Numbered from the stretch's first letter, positions 42,661-55,109 are shown. The stretch is DNA of 64,000 nt from Aldrovandia affinis (GCA_029706075.1 JAINUG010000370.1:301001-365000), one strand, 5' to 3'. The notes: generated by a model not told the origin, from the sequence alone. Numbers and translations are program-made.

Positions 42661-44808
42661 CTTTTCCTCCTGCAGTCTACTAACTGAGCTATGCAGACAT
42701 TAGGGATGAGCGTTTTACCAGTTAACCGTGACATTATAATCATTAATTAATCTTACTAAATTACCATCATTATAAAATTAAAGTTTTCAATTCATTGCTA
42801 TGTTGTTTTTTAAAACTCAACAAATTGAGTGACTGAGCAGCATAATTGCCATGTATCTTAATAACAAAATACGCCACAATTGCTGCTGCTGCTCTCTGCC
42901 CAACTTCTCTCAGATCTACACATGCATGTTCATATATAAATATAAAATGGGGCTCCAAGTGGCACATGCAGCTGAGGTGCGTGCTCCTAGTGCAGTGATG
43001 CTGCCCAAATCCTGACCTGTGCCAGTGCTTTCCATGGCCTACAGTCTCATTGGGCGACGCACAGTTGACCATAACGTCGCAAATGGAAGGAGTGTTGTGT
43101 CATTGGTATTCCTTGTGTCATTGCTCAATAGCACCTCCTCTGGTTTCGTTACTACAAAGCTCAGCTGCTGGAATGAAGAGTGAAAATAAGAATAAAGCCC
43201 CTTTCCGACATGGAATCCACCACATTGCCAGGTTCAATTATCTGGGTAAGGTAGCGTTTTTCATCTTTCCCATATAGGTGTCTGTTTCCACATGACATGA
43301 TTGTTGCGGATAGATTAGTCAATGCATTTGTATTGCATTTGGATGTATTTATTTGAAGAATTTTATTACACAGGATTTTCAGTTTGCTAATGATCTGGGC
43401 CTTCTGTCTCATTATACCTTGTTTACGTAGGATGTCTATTAAGACCACGGCATCTCTGACGGTGCCACAGAGCTGTCGGTTAATTTCTTGGTCTGCCGGG
43501 ATAGACAAAAGTTCCCTTGTCTCGGAGTCGGTCTAATTTCCAGACATGTTCAATAACTAAAACAAAGACGCTGCTAACTACCATTAGGAGTTACAACTAC
43601 CTTTCAAGAGTCAACTGACAAAGGTTATGCATTTTTTAACTATGCACATAGAAGACAAAACTAGATAAAACTACTGGCAACATTAAATATCAATCGGCTA
43701 GCTAGCTAATTAACATTAGCAAATGGATAGCTATGCAAAATATATGGTATAGGAGCTATCCATTTGCTTAATGTAATCTGATTTTTATATCTCAGTTAAT
43801 TGCTATCAGATAGATAGATGGATGTGAAATGTTAGAAAATATCTTCCATAAACTAGCAGTAGGTAGGTAGCTGGATGTGAAATGCTAGTTTGCTAATCCG
43901 CGATTTAAATTGTTAAAATAATAGTTAAAATATTTGCTTTGGTCATTTAACTAGCTAGCTAGCTAGTACATTGACATAACTTATTATATTATATTATATT
44001 ATGAAAGCACCGTTATCTGGCCACGTAAAACCGTCATAAGTAAGAACGTCGTAACCATTTGCGTGCTTTATCCGGGATTGTTGTTGCCTTTGTTCCCACT
44101 AGAGCCGTGGCGGAAGATTTCTGTAAATCTTACTAGGTCCTGAGTCGGAAAATTGCCAGAGCGTCTGTTTTACATGGAAAAGCGACTCCGGCTCCTGCTC
44201 CCACGTGATGCCAACACGGAAAATTACCGAAACATTTACGGGTTAAGGTGCACGTGGCAAAGGGGCTTGAAAGGGAGACTGGCGGAACATTTCAGAGGGC
44301 GTGTGTGCCAGCGAGTTCCCTCCCAAATTGATGGAGGAGATTGCAGCAATTTGGGACAGGCCTACAGTTACAATGAGTTATTCCAAGTTTGGGGAGAAAA
44401 GGAAAACTCTGGCATGGAAATAAAAAAAAATGAGAAGAAAGGAAACAAACAAAAAAGTAACCCTTCATAATAAAAAAAAAAAAATAAAACATCTGAGATC
44501 AAATAAAGGTGATATGCAAGCAAAAGCATGTGCGTGAGCGTGCTTGTGTGTGAAAGAGAGAATGTGTGTGTGTGTGCACATGTGTATGAAAGACAAGATG
44601 ATGCTCATGCTCCCATCCCACATTACACTGACTGACTTTCTCACCTCAAAACGGTGCTTTACTGATTCTGTTTTACCTTTTAATATTTTGCAGATTAATG
44701 CTTGTCTTCCCATTCATGCAATACATTTTATGAATAATGTGATGCACTCATTAACTTGTAGTGTGTAGAACTTTGAAGGAGGGTAAAATCTTGTATTGAG
44801 TTAAAAAA
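42661..44808. other. No gene recognised
   Basis: Frames at 43161-43508 (minus, 115 aa) and 44153-44470 (plus, 105 aa) match nothing I know. CTAG-rich patches occur at 43690-43730 and 43950-43965, and a TATAT run at 43980-44000. Confidence 0.35.
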
Positions 44809-44882
44809 CATTACATTTACATTTTAAGCATTTAGCAGACGCTCTTACCCAGAGCGACTTACAAGACGTGCATCAATACATG
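44809..44882 (-). mobile_element. UnaL2-type 3' tail fragment
   Basis: TTTTAAGCATTTAGCAGACG then CTCTTACCCAGAGCGACTTA is the reverse of the shared tail; the body is cut off after about 70 bp. Confidence 0.75.
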
Positions 44883-45339
44883 GATTGATATGAATGACAA
44901 ACCCCTCTTAAAATGTATTCCAATTCAACTTCGTATATTTTATCAAACATCTTCACCTTTATTGCAATATGGAAGACATTGAAGTGGCCCATTGTCAGTG
45001 GATCCATTGTGAGATAGACAGCACCCTTGGCGCACTACATTGTGAAGCTGTTCCAATTACTTTGCACAAAATGGTTGGGGGGTTGCCATTTGTCTGAATG
45101 CACCGCAAATCATCTCCCGGTGCACGAGCACACGATTCGCCCCGGAGCACGCGCTGGTCTCTCATTTGAAAAGGCACCAGTTTGAAGGCGCGCGCCGCGC
45201 AAGGGCCAGTGGTGTTTACGTCATTTAGCACCGATCGTTAGATCGAGCGTCGGAGTGTATCTGCGCAGCGCGTGCATTCATTTGACACCCGTGGACAAAC
45301 AGTGCATGTGAGCTCCTACTAGTCTGTCAATTCCGTCAG

Positions 45340-45480
45340 AGTGTCGCGATATTAGCCAATCCGTGTCATGGGAATCCGGGACTACGGAGCACCACCGGCC
45401 AATCAGCATCAAGCCCCACGCAGCCATCCTTGACGTCCGGTGGCGAATTCTGTGAACATACTGGCGGGAGTGGGTATTTA
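45340..45480 (+). promoter_or_regulatory. asf1b proximal promoter: paired CCAAT boxes and E2F-like site
   Basis: CCAAT at 45356-45360 and CCAAT at 45399-45403 are 43 bp apart in the same orientation. A CRE-like TGACGTCC is at 45431 and an E2F-like GGCGGGAG at 45463. There is no TATA box. This layout is usual for cell-cycle genes (NF-Y plus E2F/DREAM), and ASF1B is an S-phase gene in mammals. The start site would lie between 45480 and 45908. Confidence 0.6.
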
Positions 45481-45908
45481 TTCTCTCGTAATTGAAAGGC
45501 AACGCTGATAAAAAACCTCGAAACTTTGCTTTCTTGGTGATTTTTAACCTTCAATGAAAAGTTTTCCAGAGTCAAACCGGTCAGAGATATCCTTTGGTTT
45601 CTGTTGTAAAGCAGAGGACGAGTGCATAACTACAACCGGGACTCGGTTTTAACGTCCGTCAATGACAATAAATATCCACTGCTGGCTGTCTGGCTAGTCA
45701 AGTCTGTCGATACATGCCGTGAAACATAACCCCTATCGTTGTAAAGTTCGCAAACTAACAAGCAGAATAGTCTATTGTGTTCGGGAACCGTTTGGGATCT
45801 ACAAGGAACTAGACCAGGGAATTTGGGGAGTCACTAACTTGCATCCGAGGATACAGTTCCTAGCTAGCTATCTATTTTGTAACAGCCCGTCGGTAGTACG
45901 AGGCAGTA

Positions 45909-48755
45909 ATGGCGAAGGTACAAGTGTTAAACGTTGCGGTTCTGGATAACCCGAGTCCTTTTGGAAATCCCTTCCAGTTCGAGATCACGTTCGAGTGCAT
46001 GGAGGACCTGCCGGAAGGTAAGATCGGGCGCTCGGGACCCCGTGTTGGACGGAATGCTCTGTCCACGTCGTTTGGTTTTTGGGAAACCGTGCATTCGGGC
46101 TCACTCCGTGTTCAGAGCAGGCGCGCGTGAAATGGCGGCCCCGTTTATGTGCTAATGGGACTCGCGTGGATAGGATTGGTTAGTGGGCTGTCTTGTCAAC
46201 GCTAGCCACATTATGATTTTGATAATTCTACGTAATTTTGACAACGGCTTTATAAACTTTGTTGCGTATATATTCGTGTACGTCTAGAAATACGTTATTA
46301 TGCAAAATATTGATAAGTTGCATTAGCAGACTTGGTAGTGCACTGGCAAGAAAAAAAAGAGCAAGCCTTGTTTAGTTTAGCTAACGTTTGCTAGCTAGCT
46401 ATTTGTGCTAGCTAGCCTTGCCTACTACATTTACAACTGGGTGAATCCGTAAAATCGAAAAAAGGCAGCTAGCTAGTTGTCATGGGTTTTGAACGCAATC
46501 CAAATTTGCCAACTAACGTTAGCTGGCTAGCGACCTACCTACCTAGATGTGGCAGTGCAGGCAGAAAGTAGGAAGCAAGTGTGTAGCTGCTTAAAAGTGG
46601 GCACTGGAAGGTAGATAACGTTAGCTAGCTAACGATATGGAAGACATAGATGGCTAGGTAATGATGTTGCTAGCCAGGTGGCCAACTCGCAACCTTCGTC
46701 AAACATTTAAGTTGTTAAATACTGCGGTTTTAATTCTAATTTAATTTTGGCGCCGGCGGGGACTTGAAGTAAGCGAGCGAAAAATGTTTGTGTATCCGCC
46801 CCCTCATGGCAATTGGCCGAGTTTGACACATGGGCGGTTCCCTCTCGCGCGGCGATTAACTTGGTGCGCTGGGTTTTATTACCGCGTTTATATTTCCTAT
46901 CAAAATTCGGGGTTTGCGGGAAAAGTTATATAGTTTTATCCAGTTAAAGTCCAGTGGACTTTGGGACGCCATGTTTGATTCGCAAGCCGGAATAGCACTT
47001 ACAAATGTATGCTTGCTAAATTACAGAATACAGGCAGTCCCCAGGTTACGGACGAGATCCGTTCTTAAGTCTGTCTTTAAGTCGAATTTGTATGCAAGTC
47101 GGAACAGGTACATACAGTTATTATTATTCATCACGTAGTCAAATGTTTGTCTTAGTGTAGTATTTATTTTACCTTTCTGTGCATATAAAACACTTCAGAT
47201 AAACTTCCAAATACAATAAAACATCTTAAACATAACATTCGGTACATAATAATACTGTAATAATACTAATACTAATACTATGTACATACAGTACTGTAAA
47301 AAAAACATTAAAGAAAGGCTTCGAGCCTTTTCTTGCACTGAAGAAAGGCTAATAGGCATATTACGCTGATTTTGGTCTTCTGATGATGATGAACCGCTGA
47401 AACCGCACAATGTTTTCATGAGCATCACAAAGTAGTGCGTTTGTTCGTTATTACGAACCATTGTATTTAATTTTTTTTAACATAATGGGCCTTATAGAAG
47501 TCCGTTTGTAAGTACCAGTTGTCTGTAAGCCTGACGTTCGTAACCTGGGGACTGCCTGTATAGGTTTTGTTTCATAAGCAAGACATTCCATACAGTACTG
47601 TGTTTTAGTTGTACACGCATGCAGTTCTGTCACAGGATTAATGCTTAATAGTTGCTTTCATAATGACCAGAGTCATTCAAACCAGAGTGCAGCTCAACTC
47701 TTGCTGGCTGAGTGGTGACTCTGGCGCCATCTGTTGGCGATAGAGGGCATTGCTGGGATTTCTCTCTGAGTTTGCTTGCTTGTGTCTCAGATTTGGAATG
47801 GAAGATCATTTACGTGGGTTCAGCGGAGAGTGAGGAGTACGATCAAACTCTGGACTCTGTCCTGGTGGGCCCGGTACCTGCTGGAAGGCACATGTTTGTG
47901 TTTCAGGTGAGTCCGTGTGCATATACGCAGGTGACAGCCTCTGGCTTGTGGATTTGGACACTTGTCTCCCTACACCCCCCACTCTTCCCCTGTCCCCTAA
48001 ACCTCTGTTTATCCATACTACCCCTGTACCCTACACAACGGTCTCTCTATACTCTCCTGCTGTCCCCTACATCAGTGGTTCCCTAGCTGTGGGTCTGCGC
48101 TCATTGGTGGGTCATTGGTGGGGCTGAGGTGGGTGGTGAGAGACCCATAATAACTTGCTGTATATAATATATACGCCATTTAGCAGACGCTTTTATCCAA
48201 AGCGACTTACAGTAGTGAATGCATACATTTTCAGTATATGTGGCCCCAGTGGGGAATGAACCCACAACCTAAGCGTTGCCAATGCTGTGCTCTACCAACT
48301 GAGCCACAGAGAACCACATATAATATACACATGTATATAATACACACATAATAACTACAGCTTAATATATATGTCAGCTGGCATTTGGCTTTGGAAAATG
48401 TGTCAGTATCAGTGTTTATGGCTTTGATATGCTCCAATAATTTTATATTAGGGGTGTAATGGTACACAAAAATTACGGTTTGGTACGTACCTTGGTTTTG
48501 AAGTCACGGTTTGGTACGTTTTCGGGAAGAAAAAAATGCAAAGCATAAAATAGCTTTTCATTTATTATGAATTTTGTAAACAGTGGCTAATTGGCCATAA
48601 TTTACTGAACAAAATAAGGCACATATCTATCTTAAATAAAAAAAGTAAAATGCGTTCGGTTCACAGCACGAACCAAACCGAAAGTCCTGTACCGAGTGGT
48701 TCGGTACGAATACGTGTACCGTTACACCCCTAGTGTGTCTGTCTGTGTCTGTGTC

Positions 48756-48797
<42 letters not shown>

Positions 48798-51700
48798 CAG
48801 TGGGGAAAATAAGTATTTAGTCAGCCACCAATTGTGCAAGTTCTCCCACTTAAAAAGATGAGAGAGGCCTGTAATTTTCATCATAGGTATACCTCAACTA
48901 TGAGAGACAAAATGAGAAAAAATCACATTGTCTGATTTTTAAAGAATTTATTTGCAAATTATGGTGGAAAATAAGTATTTGGTCAATAACAAAAGTTCAT
49001 CTCAATACTTTGTTATATACCCTTTGTTGGCAATGACAGAGGTCAAACGTTTTCTGTAAGTCTTCACAAGGTTTCCACACACTGTTGCTGGTATGTTGGC
49101 CCATTCCTCCATGCAGATCTCCTCTAGAGCAGTGATGTTTTGGGGCTGTCGCTGGGCAACACGGACTTTCAACTCCCTCCAAAGATTTTCTATGGGGTTG
49201 AGATCTGGAGACTGGCTAGGCCACTCCAGGACCTTGAAATGCTTCTACGAAGCCACTCCTTCGTTGCCCGGGCGGTGTGTTTGGGATCATTGTCATGCTG
49301 AAAGACCCAGCCACGTTTCATCTTCAATGCCCTTGCTGATGGAAGGAGGTTTTCACTCAAAATCTCACGATACATGGCCCCATTCATTCTTTCCTTTACA
49401 CGGATCAGTCGTCCTGGTCCCTTTGCGGAAAAACAGCCCCAAAGCATGATGTTTCCACCCCCATGCTTCACAGTAGGTATGGTGTTCTTTGGATGCGACT
49501 CAGCATTCTTTCTCCTCCAAACACGAGAAGTTGAGTTTCTACCAAAAAGTTCTATTTTGGTTTCATCTGACCACATGACATTCTCCCAATCCTCTTCTGG
49601 ATCATCCAAATGCTCTCTAGCAAACCTCAGACGGGCCTGGACATGTACTGGCTTAAGCAGGGGGACACGTCTGGCACTGCAGGATTTGAGTCCCTGGCGG
49701 CGTAGTGTGTTACTGATGGTAGCCTTTGTTACTTTGGTCCCAGCTCTCTGCAGGTCATTCACTAGTCCCCCCCGTGTGGTTCTGGGATTTTTGCTCACCA
49801 TTCTTGTGATCATTTTGACCCCACGGGGTGAGATCTTGCGTGGAGCCCCAGATCGAGGGAGATTACCAGTGGTCTTGTATGTCTTCCATTTTCTAATAAT
49901 TGCTCCCACAGTTGATTTCTTCACAACAAGCTGCTTACCTATTGCAGATTCAGTCTTCCCAGCCCGGTGCAGGTCTACAATTTTGTTTCTGGTGTCCTTT
50001 GACAGCTCTTTGGTCTTGGCCATAGTGGAGTTTGGAGTGTGACTGTTTGAGGTTGTGGACAGGTGTCTTTTATACTGATAACGAGTTCAAACAGGTTCCA
50101 TTAATACCGGTAACGAGTGGAGGACAGAGGAGCCTCTTAAAGAAGAAGTTACAGGTCTGTGAGAGCCAGAAATCTTGCTTGTTTGTAGGTGACCAAATAC
50201 TTATTTTCCACCATAATTTGCAAATAAATTCTTTAAAAATCAGACAATGTGATTTTCTGGATTTTTTTCTCATTTTGTCTCTCATAGTTGAGGTATACCT
50301 ATGATGAAAATTACAGGCCTCTCTCATCTTTTTAAGTGGGAGAACTTGCACAATTGGTGGCTGACTAAATACTTATTTTCCCCACTGTACACACATGCAT
50401 GCATACATACAAGATTTGGGTGTACTTCTCTGTTCATTCATGGTGATTTTAATTGAAGTTAAATTATGTTTATTTGACTGTTTGACTGCAGATTTTTGAG
50501 TGAATGGGCAACAGCAAATGCATTCATTCTTTAAGTGGATTGTTGGTTCAGAACTTTGGGAAGCACTGCATGACCTCCGCTCCCTCCCCCGTCCCCTACG
50601 CCCTGACCCCGCTCCCTCCCCGTCCCCTACGCCGTGACCCCGCTCTCTCCCCGTCCCCTACGCCGTGACCCCGCTCACTCCCCTGCCTTTGTGCTGACAG
50701 GCGGACGCACCGAACACCGGGCTGATCCCCGAGAGCGACGCCGTGGGCGTGACCGTGGTGCTGATCACCTGCACGTACCGCGGACAGGAGTTCATCCGCA
50801 TCGGGTACTACGTCAACAACGAGTACACCGACCCCGAGCTGCGGGAGAACCCGCCCCTCAAACCCGACTACACGCAGGTAAACACGCCCGCCTGTCACAC
50901 CTGTCACACAGGTGAACCTCATATATCATATCATATAATATATATATGCCATTTAGCAGACGCTTTTATCCAAAGAGACTTACAGTAGTGAACGCATACA
51001 TTTTTCAGTATATGTGGCCCCAGTGGGAATCGAACCCACAGCCTAAGCGCTGTCAACGGCATGCTCTACCCACTGAGCCACACAGAACTTACCTTACATT
51101 TCGCATCTATCACACACGCTGGCTATTACACACCTGTCACACAGGTAAACGCCTGGCATCTATCACACAGGTAAACACGCGTGCCGTTACACACCTGCCA
51201 CGGATGTAGAAACTAGGCATTACCTGTCACATAAGCAAATATGATTCATTAATTTAGTAAGCGTCTTGAGTCCGTGGTGATAGCTGTTGATGCGAGTGCA
51301 GGCGACAGAGACAACCATTCTATTACGTATTCCCGTTGATGATAATGGCAAAACCTACACCCACAGGGCCGTGTCCAGCTAAAGCCCTAGCCTTGGTGCA
51401 GTGAGTCAAACTACACAATTGCACTCTTGTAAGACACTTGGGATAAACGTGTCTGCCAAATTATAAAATTGTATTTTGTGGACTGCATAGTGAAAAGAGG
51501 CAATGGTTGACTGAACGCGTTTCGGTGGAAACCGTGTCCTAGTCTGTGCACTTCCAAATTGCAGTTGGGAATTACAGATTGGAAGAAAAGTAAAAAATAA
51601 AAAAATAAACACCATAACAATTGGTTTAAAAATAAAGAAATAAAATCTTACACCCAAAATCCATCTCCCAGCCCTAGAACATGTTGTTGGAATTGTGCAT

Positions 51701-52185
51701 CATGTCTGTGTCACGAACACCAGCATGTACACCAGTATTTCTATTTCTAGTGACTATTTCACACAGTAATACAGGGGAGAGCCAGCACCGATCGTAGGAG
51801 AGGCCTATATCTCACTGTCAACAACTGGTAATCTTGGCAACTGGTGTGTCATTGGTGGGAATTAATGCAGCCATACGCCCACCACCCTTGGAAGAGGCCA
51901 ATCAGGCTCCCGGCCCCTAAGCTTGCGTTCTTTGTTGGATCATTTGAAACGCTGACCTATGACCCCCCGCAGCCTGTGTTGACCTCTGTGACCTCTGACC
52001 TGCTCTCCTTTCAGCTCCAGAGGAACATACTGGCGTCCAACCCGCGCGTCACACGCTTCCACATCAACTGGGAGGGCTGCGCGGAGAGGATGGAGGACTC
52101 GGAGAACGTGGACCCCGCCCCCAACACCATGCTGCCCCCCCTCCTGCCCCCCCGGCAAAGCCCCGCCCCTAAACCTGTTGCCTGA
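45909..52185 (+). CDS. asf1b: Histone H3-H4 chaperone ASF1 (asf1b-like), complete
   Basis: Exons 45909-46017, 47791-47906, 50701-50877 and 52015-52185, all GT-AG and in phase, give a 190-aa protein. It starts [20 protein letters not shown]. It has the ASF1 immunoglobulin-like core with Glu36/Asp37 (Asp37 is split by intron 1) and Val94 in VGVTVVLIT, the positions known to contact HIRA/CAF-1 and histone H3. RFHINWEG follows, and then a short Pro-rich tail ([20 protein letters not shown]). Human ASF1B has 202 aa; the difference lies in the tail. ASF1B hands H3-H4 to CAF-1 during replication. The short, little-acidic tail and the prkaca neighbour (as at human 19p13.1) argue for asf1b, not asf1a. 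The introns hold several transposons but every splice site is clean. AATAAA at 53418-53423 is the likely poly(A) signal. Confidence 0.95.
47031..47558. mobile_element. Tigger/pogo-like non-autonomous element in asf1b intron 1
   Basis: Ends CAGGCAGTCCCCAGGTTACG and its inverse ...GTAACCTGGGGACTGCCTG, with TA duplicated at 47029-47030 and 47559-47560. Inner inverted parts read AAGTCTGTCTTTAAGTCGAA. It resembles pogo-family elements with CAGGCAGTCCCC ends. No transposase frame. Confidence 0.8.
48165..48318 (-). mobile_element. tRNA-derived SINE with UnaL2-type tail
   Basis: Read on the minus strand: TGTGGCTCAGTTGGTAGAGC (A box), a B box GTGGGTTCATTCC, CACTGGGGCCACATATACTG and TAAGTCGCTTTGGATAAAAG. 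Full length. Confidence 0.85.
48449..48732. mobile_element. hAT-like MITE, 284 bp
   Basis: Starts TAGGGGTGTAATGGTACA and ends TGTACCGTTACACCCCTA. Subterminal ACGGTTTGGTACG repeats are inverted as CGTACC blocks. The 8-bp flanks do not match, so it may be old. Non-coding. Confidence 0.75.
48733..48797 (+). repeat. (TG)n and (AT)n microsatellite
   Basis: A TG run followed by AT units; the Tc1-like element sits in its last TA. Confidence 0.85.
48798..50387 (-). mobile_element. Tc1-like transposon, nearly whole, in asf1b intron 2
   Basis: 1590 bp flanked by TA. Terminal inverted repeats of about 190 bp start CAGTGGGGAAAATAAGTATT and differ mainly by one small indel. The transposase frame runs from ATG at 50023 to TGA at 49002-49004 on the minus strand. 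It has paired helix-turn-helix domains ([20 protein letters not shown]..., [10 protein letters not shown]), [11 protein letters not shown] (first Asp) and [11 protein letters not shown] (second Asp). One base is missing near 49248 (CGTAGAAG where relatives have CGTAAGAAG), so the intact-length frame stops early at 277 aa. The third catalytic site (SPDLNPIE) is present in the shifted frame. One deletion in a 340-codon gene and near-identical ends mean recent activity. This family is widespread in fishes. Confidence 0.95.
50936..51092 (-). mobile_element. tRNA-derived SINE with UnaL2-type tail, in asf1b intron 3
   Basis: The same family as 48165-48318: minus strand GTGGCTCAGTGGGTAGAGCA, GTGGGTTCGATTCCCACTGG (a good B box) and GTAAGTCTCTTTGGATAAAA. 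Full length. Confidence 0.87.
51340..51480 (+). mobile_element. Old UnaL2-tailed fragment
   Basis: Ends in CTTGTAAGACACTTGGGATA with AACGTGTCTGCCAAAT, a mutated tail. No clear head. Confidence 0.5.
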
Positions 52186-52536
52186 CAACTCCATGGACTG
52201 TTTATAGAGGATGATCTCACACACTTCCCCCATCACGCACACACGCCCGTGCACACGCCCCCACACCACCCCATGAACTGGTTGTAGAGGAAGGTCTCAC
52301 ACAGGTACATGCATACACATGCACGCACCCAACTACTACACACACACACACACACCCTCACAACTCCATGGACTGGTTGTAGAGGAAGATCTGTGCACAC
52401 ACGGAAACACACACACACTACGCATAAACATACACGCGTGCACACAAACACACACATGCTTACACACACACATACACGCATACATATGCATGCACACAAC
52501 GTGCACTTTTAGACACACGTGCACATAAATGTGTAC

Positions 52537-52601
<65 letters not shown>

Positions 52602-53440
52602 CGCACACACACACATACTTTGCCTTACAGCACTTGCCATGCTGTGGCTCTGAAGCCCTAACCCTCCTGCTTCATCAGGGCGGTGTGGCCTGGGCCTCCA
52701 TACCTGCAGGGGGCAGAGTCTCCCACACAGGACAGGATCTCTGGACTACAACCCAAAGTCTGCGCCATCGGAACACACTTTCCCATGAACTCACTCCATT
52801 TTTCTATTTGAAAAAAGAAAACAATAGAAGACTATACCTTTTTTATTTGGTTTGATTTATTGTCACTACAGGAACATCCCAAGTGAAAGAGGTGAAGGAT
52901 AATAAGCGTGTGTTTTCATGCACCAACCCTGACAATCGTGGGCTAACCCTCTTTGCATCCTGTTTGTAATAATCAGTGGTCGAATTGACCGTTGAACCGA
53001 AGTCAGTCTGCTGTTCAGTGATTGAATCACCAGGCCACCAGCGGGAGAGGGAAAAAGCCACGTGCATTGTGGGATGGAGATGAAACAGTGATTTGTTTTT
53101 GGGTGGGGTTTGGGTTGAGGCTTCCATGCTCTGCATTTTGTTTCTGGTTCAGTGTTCTATAGCCCGGATTGTGTTGCGTTGCGTTGCGGTCGGGGCTGAG
53201 AACCACACACGGGTGCTGGCGTTTTAGGGTTGGCTAACTGAGAACAGAGGACTTTGGGGACAGAGATGGTGTGTTTTGTTTTGTTTTTTCCCCCCCTGTA
53301 TTCTGTACATAGTTTTTTTTTCCTTTTGGTCTTCAGAAATGGACAGACCTCTTTCTTTTTGTAATGTGTTGTATTGTAGTAAAGAAAAAAAGGCTTTATA
53401 AAATCTAACTCGTTGGAAATAAAATGTTTTTGTTTTAATT
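52186..53440 (+). other. asf1b 3' UTR with CA-rich stretches
   Basis: From the stop to the AATAAA at 53418-53423. It contains CA/GCAC-rich DNA at 52230-52500 and a pure (CA)n run at 52541-52598. Three copies of a phrase like ACTGGTTGTAGAGGAAG occur near 52200, 52275 and 52370, pointing to a small tandem duplication. Confidence 0.6.
52541..52598 (+). repeat. (CA)n microsatellite
   Basis: A CA run inside the presumed asf1b 3' UTR. Confidence 0.93.
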
Positions 53441-54090
53441 ATTATTTTTTTGTCATCACTTGAATTGAATGGCGAGGTTTGTTGCCAGCCTGGCCATGAA
53501 GCTATTCCAATTGCTTTTGTTCCGTTTTTTCCCCCACGCCAAATTAATCCTGATACTTTGTTCTTCTTCCCTTCTTTCCATTTTGGAATGTCCAGTTTTA
53601 TTTAGGCCCGTCTCAAATTTGTAGATCGCAACATCATCCATCAACTTGGGGAGGGCGCTGTCCTCGGTCCGTCACCTGAGTTGCGCAGTCGTTACTTTGG
53701 AGGAGCGCGCTCAGGGCTGGACCATAACCCTTACAGCACTCTGGCACAGCGGACTGATCCTGGATCAGATTCTACATTTGACACTGAATGGTCGTGGGAT
53801 TGAGTTTGTTTTGGGGGCGGGCGGGCAAGCTAATCTTCGACCTACTGAGAGCTGAAAGTCCCTGAAGCCAAGTCTGATAGGATTACAATGGGCTCTGCTA
53901 ACAAAAAGCTTTGACTAACATCGTTTGCTGAAGGTTTGGTTGCGATTGCAATGTGTTTAATGTCTTCAGCTCAATATGAAAAGTCTTATCAAAGCAGAGC
54001 AAAAGATAACGTGTAGTTTGCTCGTTAGCTTGGTAAAGATCTAGTGCAAGAAATGCAGAATAATTCCTTGGGAGCTTGGGTTGTAATATG
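53441..54090. other. No gene recognised
   Basis: Spacer after the asf1b poly(A) signal. A frame at 53646-53855 is not recognised. Confidence 0.4.
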
Positions 54091-54419
54091 CAGGGGTGCA
54101 CGTAAGTGGTACGTCAGTACGCATTCGTGTTCTCAAACGTTAACCGCATCCTCAAACGTTAATTGCGTGCCAAGCAAGACGACAAACTTTTGTAACATAA
54201 GCAACTTTAAGTTTGATCAGTCCATCACTGGTAAGTTCATTTCACGTAATTTTAATCATATTAAAACAGTTTAATATCATATTAAAAAGAACTTACCAGT
54301 GATGGACTGATCAAACTTTGTCGCGTATCTTTCAAAAGTTTGTCGTCTTGCTTGGTACATAATTAACGTTTGAGGACGCGAATGCGTACTGGCGTACCAC
54401 TCACTTACGTGCACCCCTG
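54091..54419. mobile_element. Foldback hAT-like element, 329 bp
   Basis: Ends CAGGGGTGCACGTAAGTGG and, inverted, CAGGGGTGCACGTAAGTGA. The two halves pair over most of their length (GACGACAAACTTTTG, TTTGATCAGTCCATCACTGG). Flanks GTAATATG and CTGATATG are partly alike, which fits an 8-bp duplication. Non-coding. Confidence 0.82.
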
Positions 54420-54535
54420 CTGATATGGATGTTTCTGATGCTATACCATGTACCTCTTCCCAGCTGCTTGCTGATCCATGCACAACCTGCGATCGTAAGA
54501 ATCGTGGAAACGGAGGCTATTGCTGGAGTCATACT

Positions 54536-54768
54536 TTTACATTTACATTGACATTTTAGGCACTTAGCAGACGCTCTTATCCAGAGCGACTCACACAGTT
54601 TACATTCCTTTTACGTACAATCCATTTATACAGCTGGATATTTTACTGAAACAATTCAGGTTAAGTACCTCGCTCAAGGGTACAACGGCAGTGGTTCACC
54701 TGGGAATCGAACCTGCAACCTTTGCATTACAAGCCCAGTTCCTTAACCATTATGCTAACGGTTTTGTG
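54536..54768 (-). mobile_element. UnaSINE-like tRNA-derived SINE
   Basis: Minus-strand order: GCATAATGGTTAAGGAACTG (A box), GGTTCGATTCCCAGGTG (B box), TATCCAGCTGTATAAATGGA and GAGTCGCTCTGGATAAGAGC. Full length, the same family as 35412-35640. Confidence 0.87.
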
Positions 54769-55109
54769 TCGTGAGAAGAGCACCGGTCCAGCTGCATCTG
54801 AAACCATAGATCTTTTTTCCCACAATTTTGCAAGCCGTTTGGAATACCCGAACCCAACTTCAGGCCTCACTGGTCGCCACAGCGTCCGCGAGCTGGAATC
54901 GGGAATTCATTTTCCCAAACGCATGCGCTCAGTCTTTTCCGCTCTGCAGTCCACCGTGTGAGCGGCCGCAGGTGCTGTGCCGAAGGACTTCGGCAAGTTG
55001 CGGTTAACGCAGCAGGCAGACTGCAGGTGCCCGATCGACACGAGGCACGTGGCCACACTCTGCAACCGACTGCGTGTCGTCACTATACCGAGTTCTTCAT
55101 CCTATCTTC

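Noticed and set aside
43161-43508. 115-aa minus-strand frame
   Set aside because: AT-rich, no recognisable domain; probably chance or worn repeat.
33070-52600. Short-period CA/TG repeats as possible CRISPR-like arrays
   Set aside because: They are simple microsatellites and minisatellites in a vertebrate genome; no repeat-spacer pattern.
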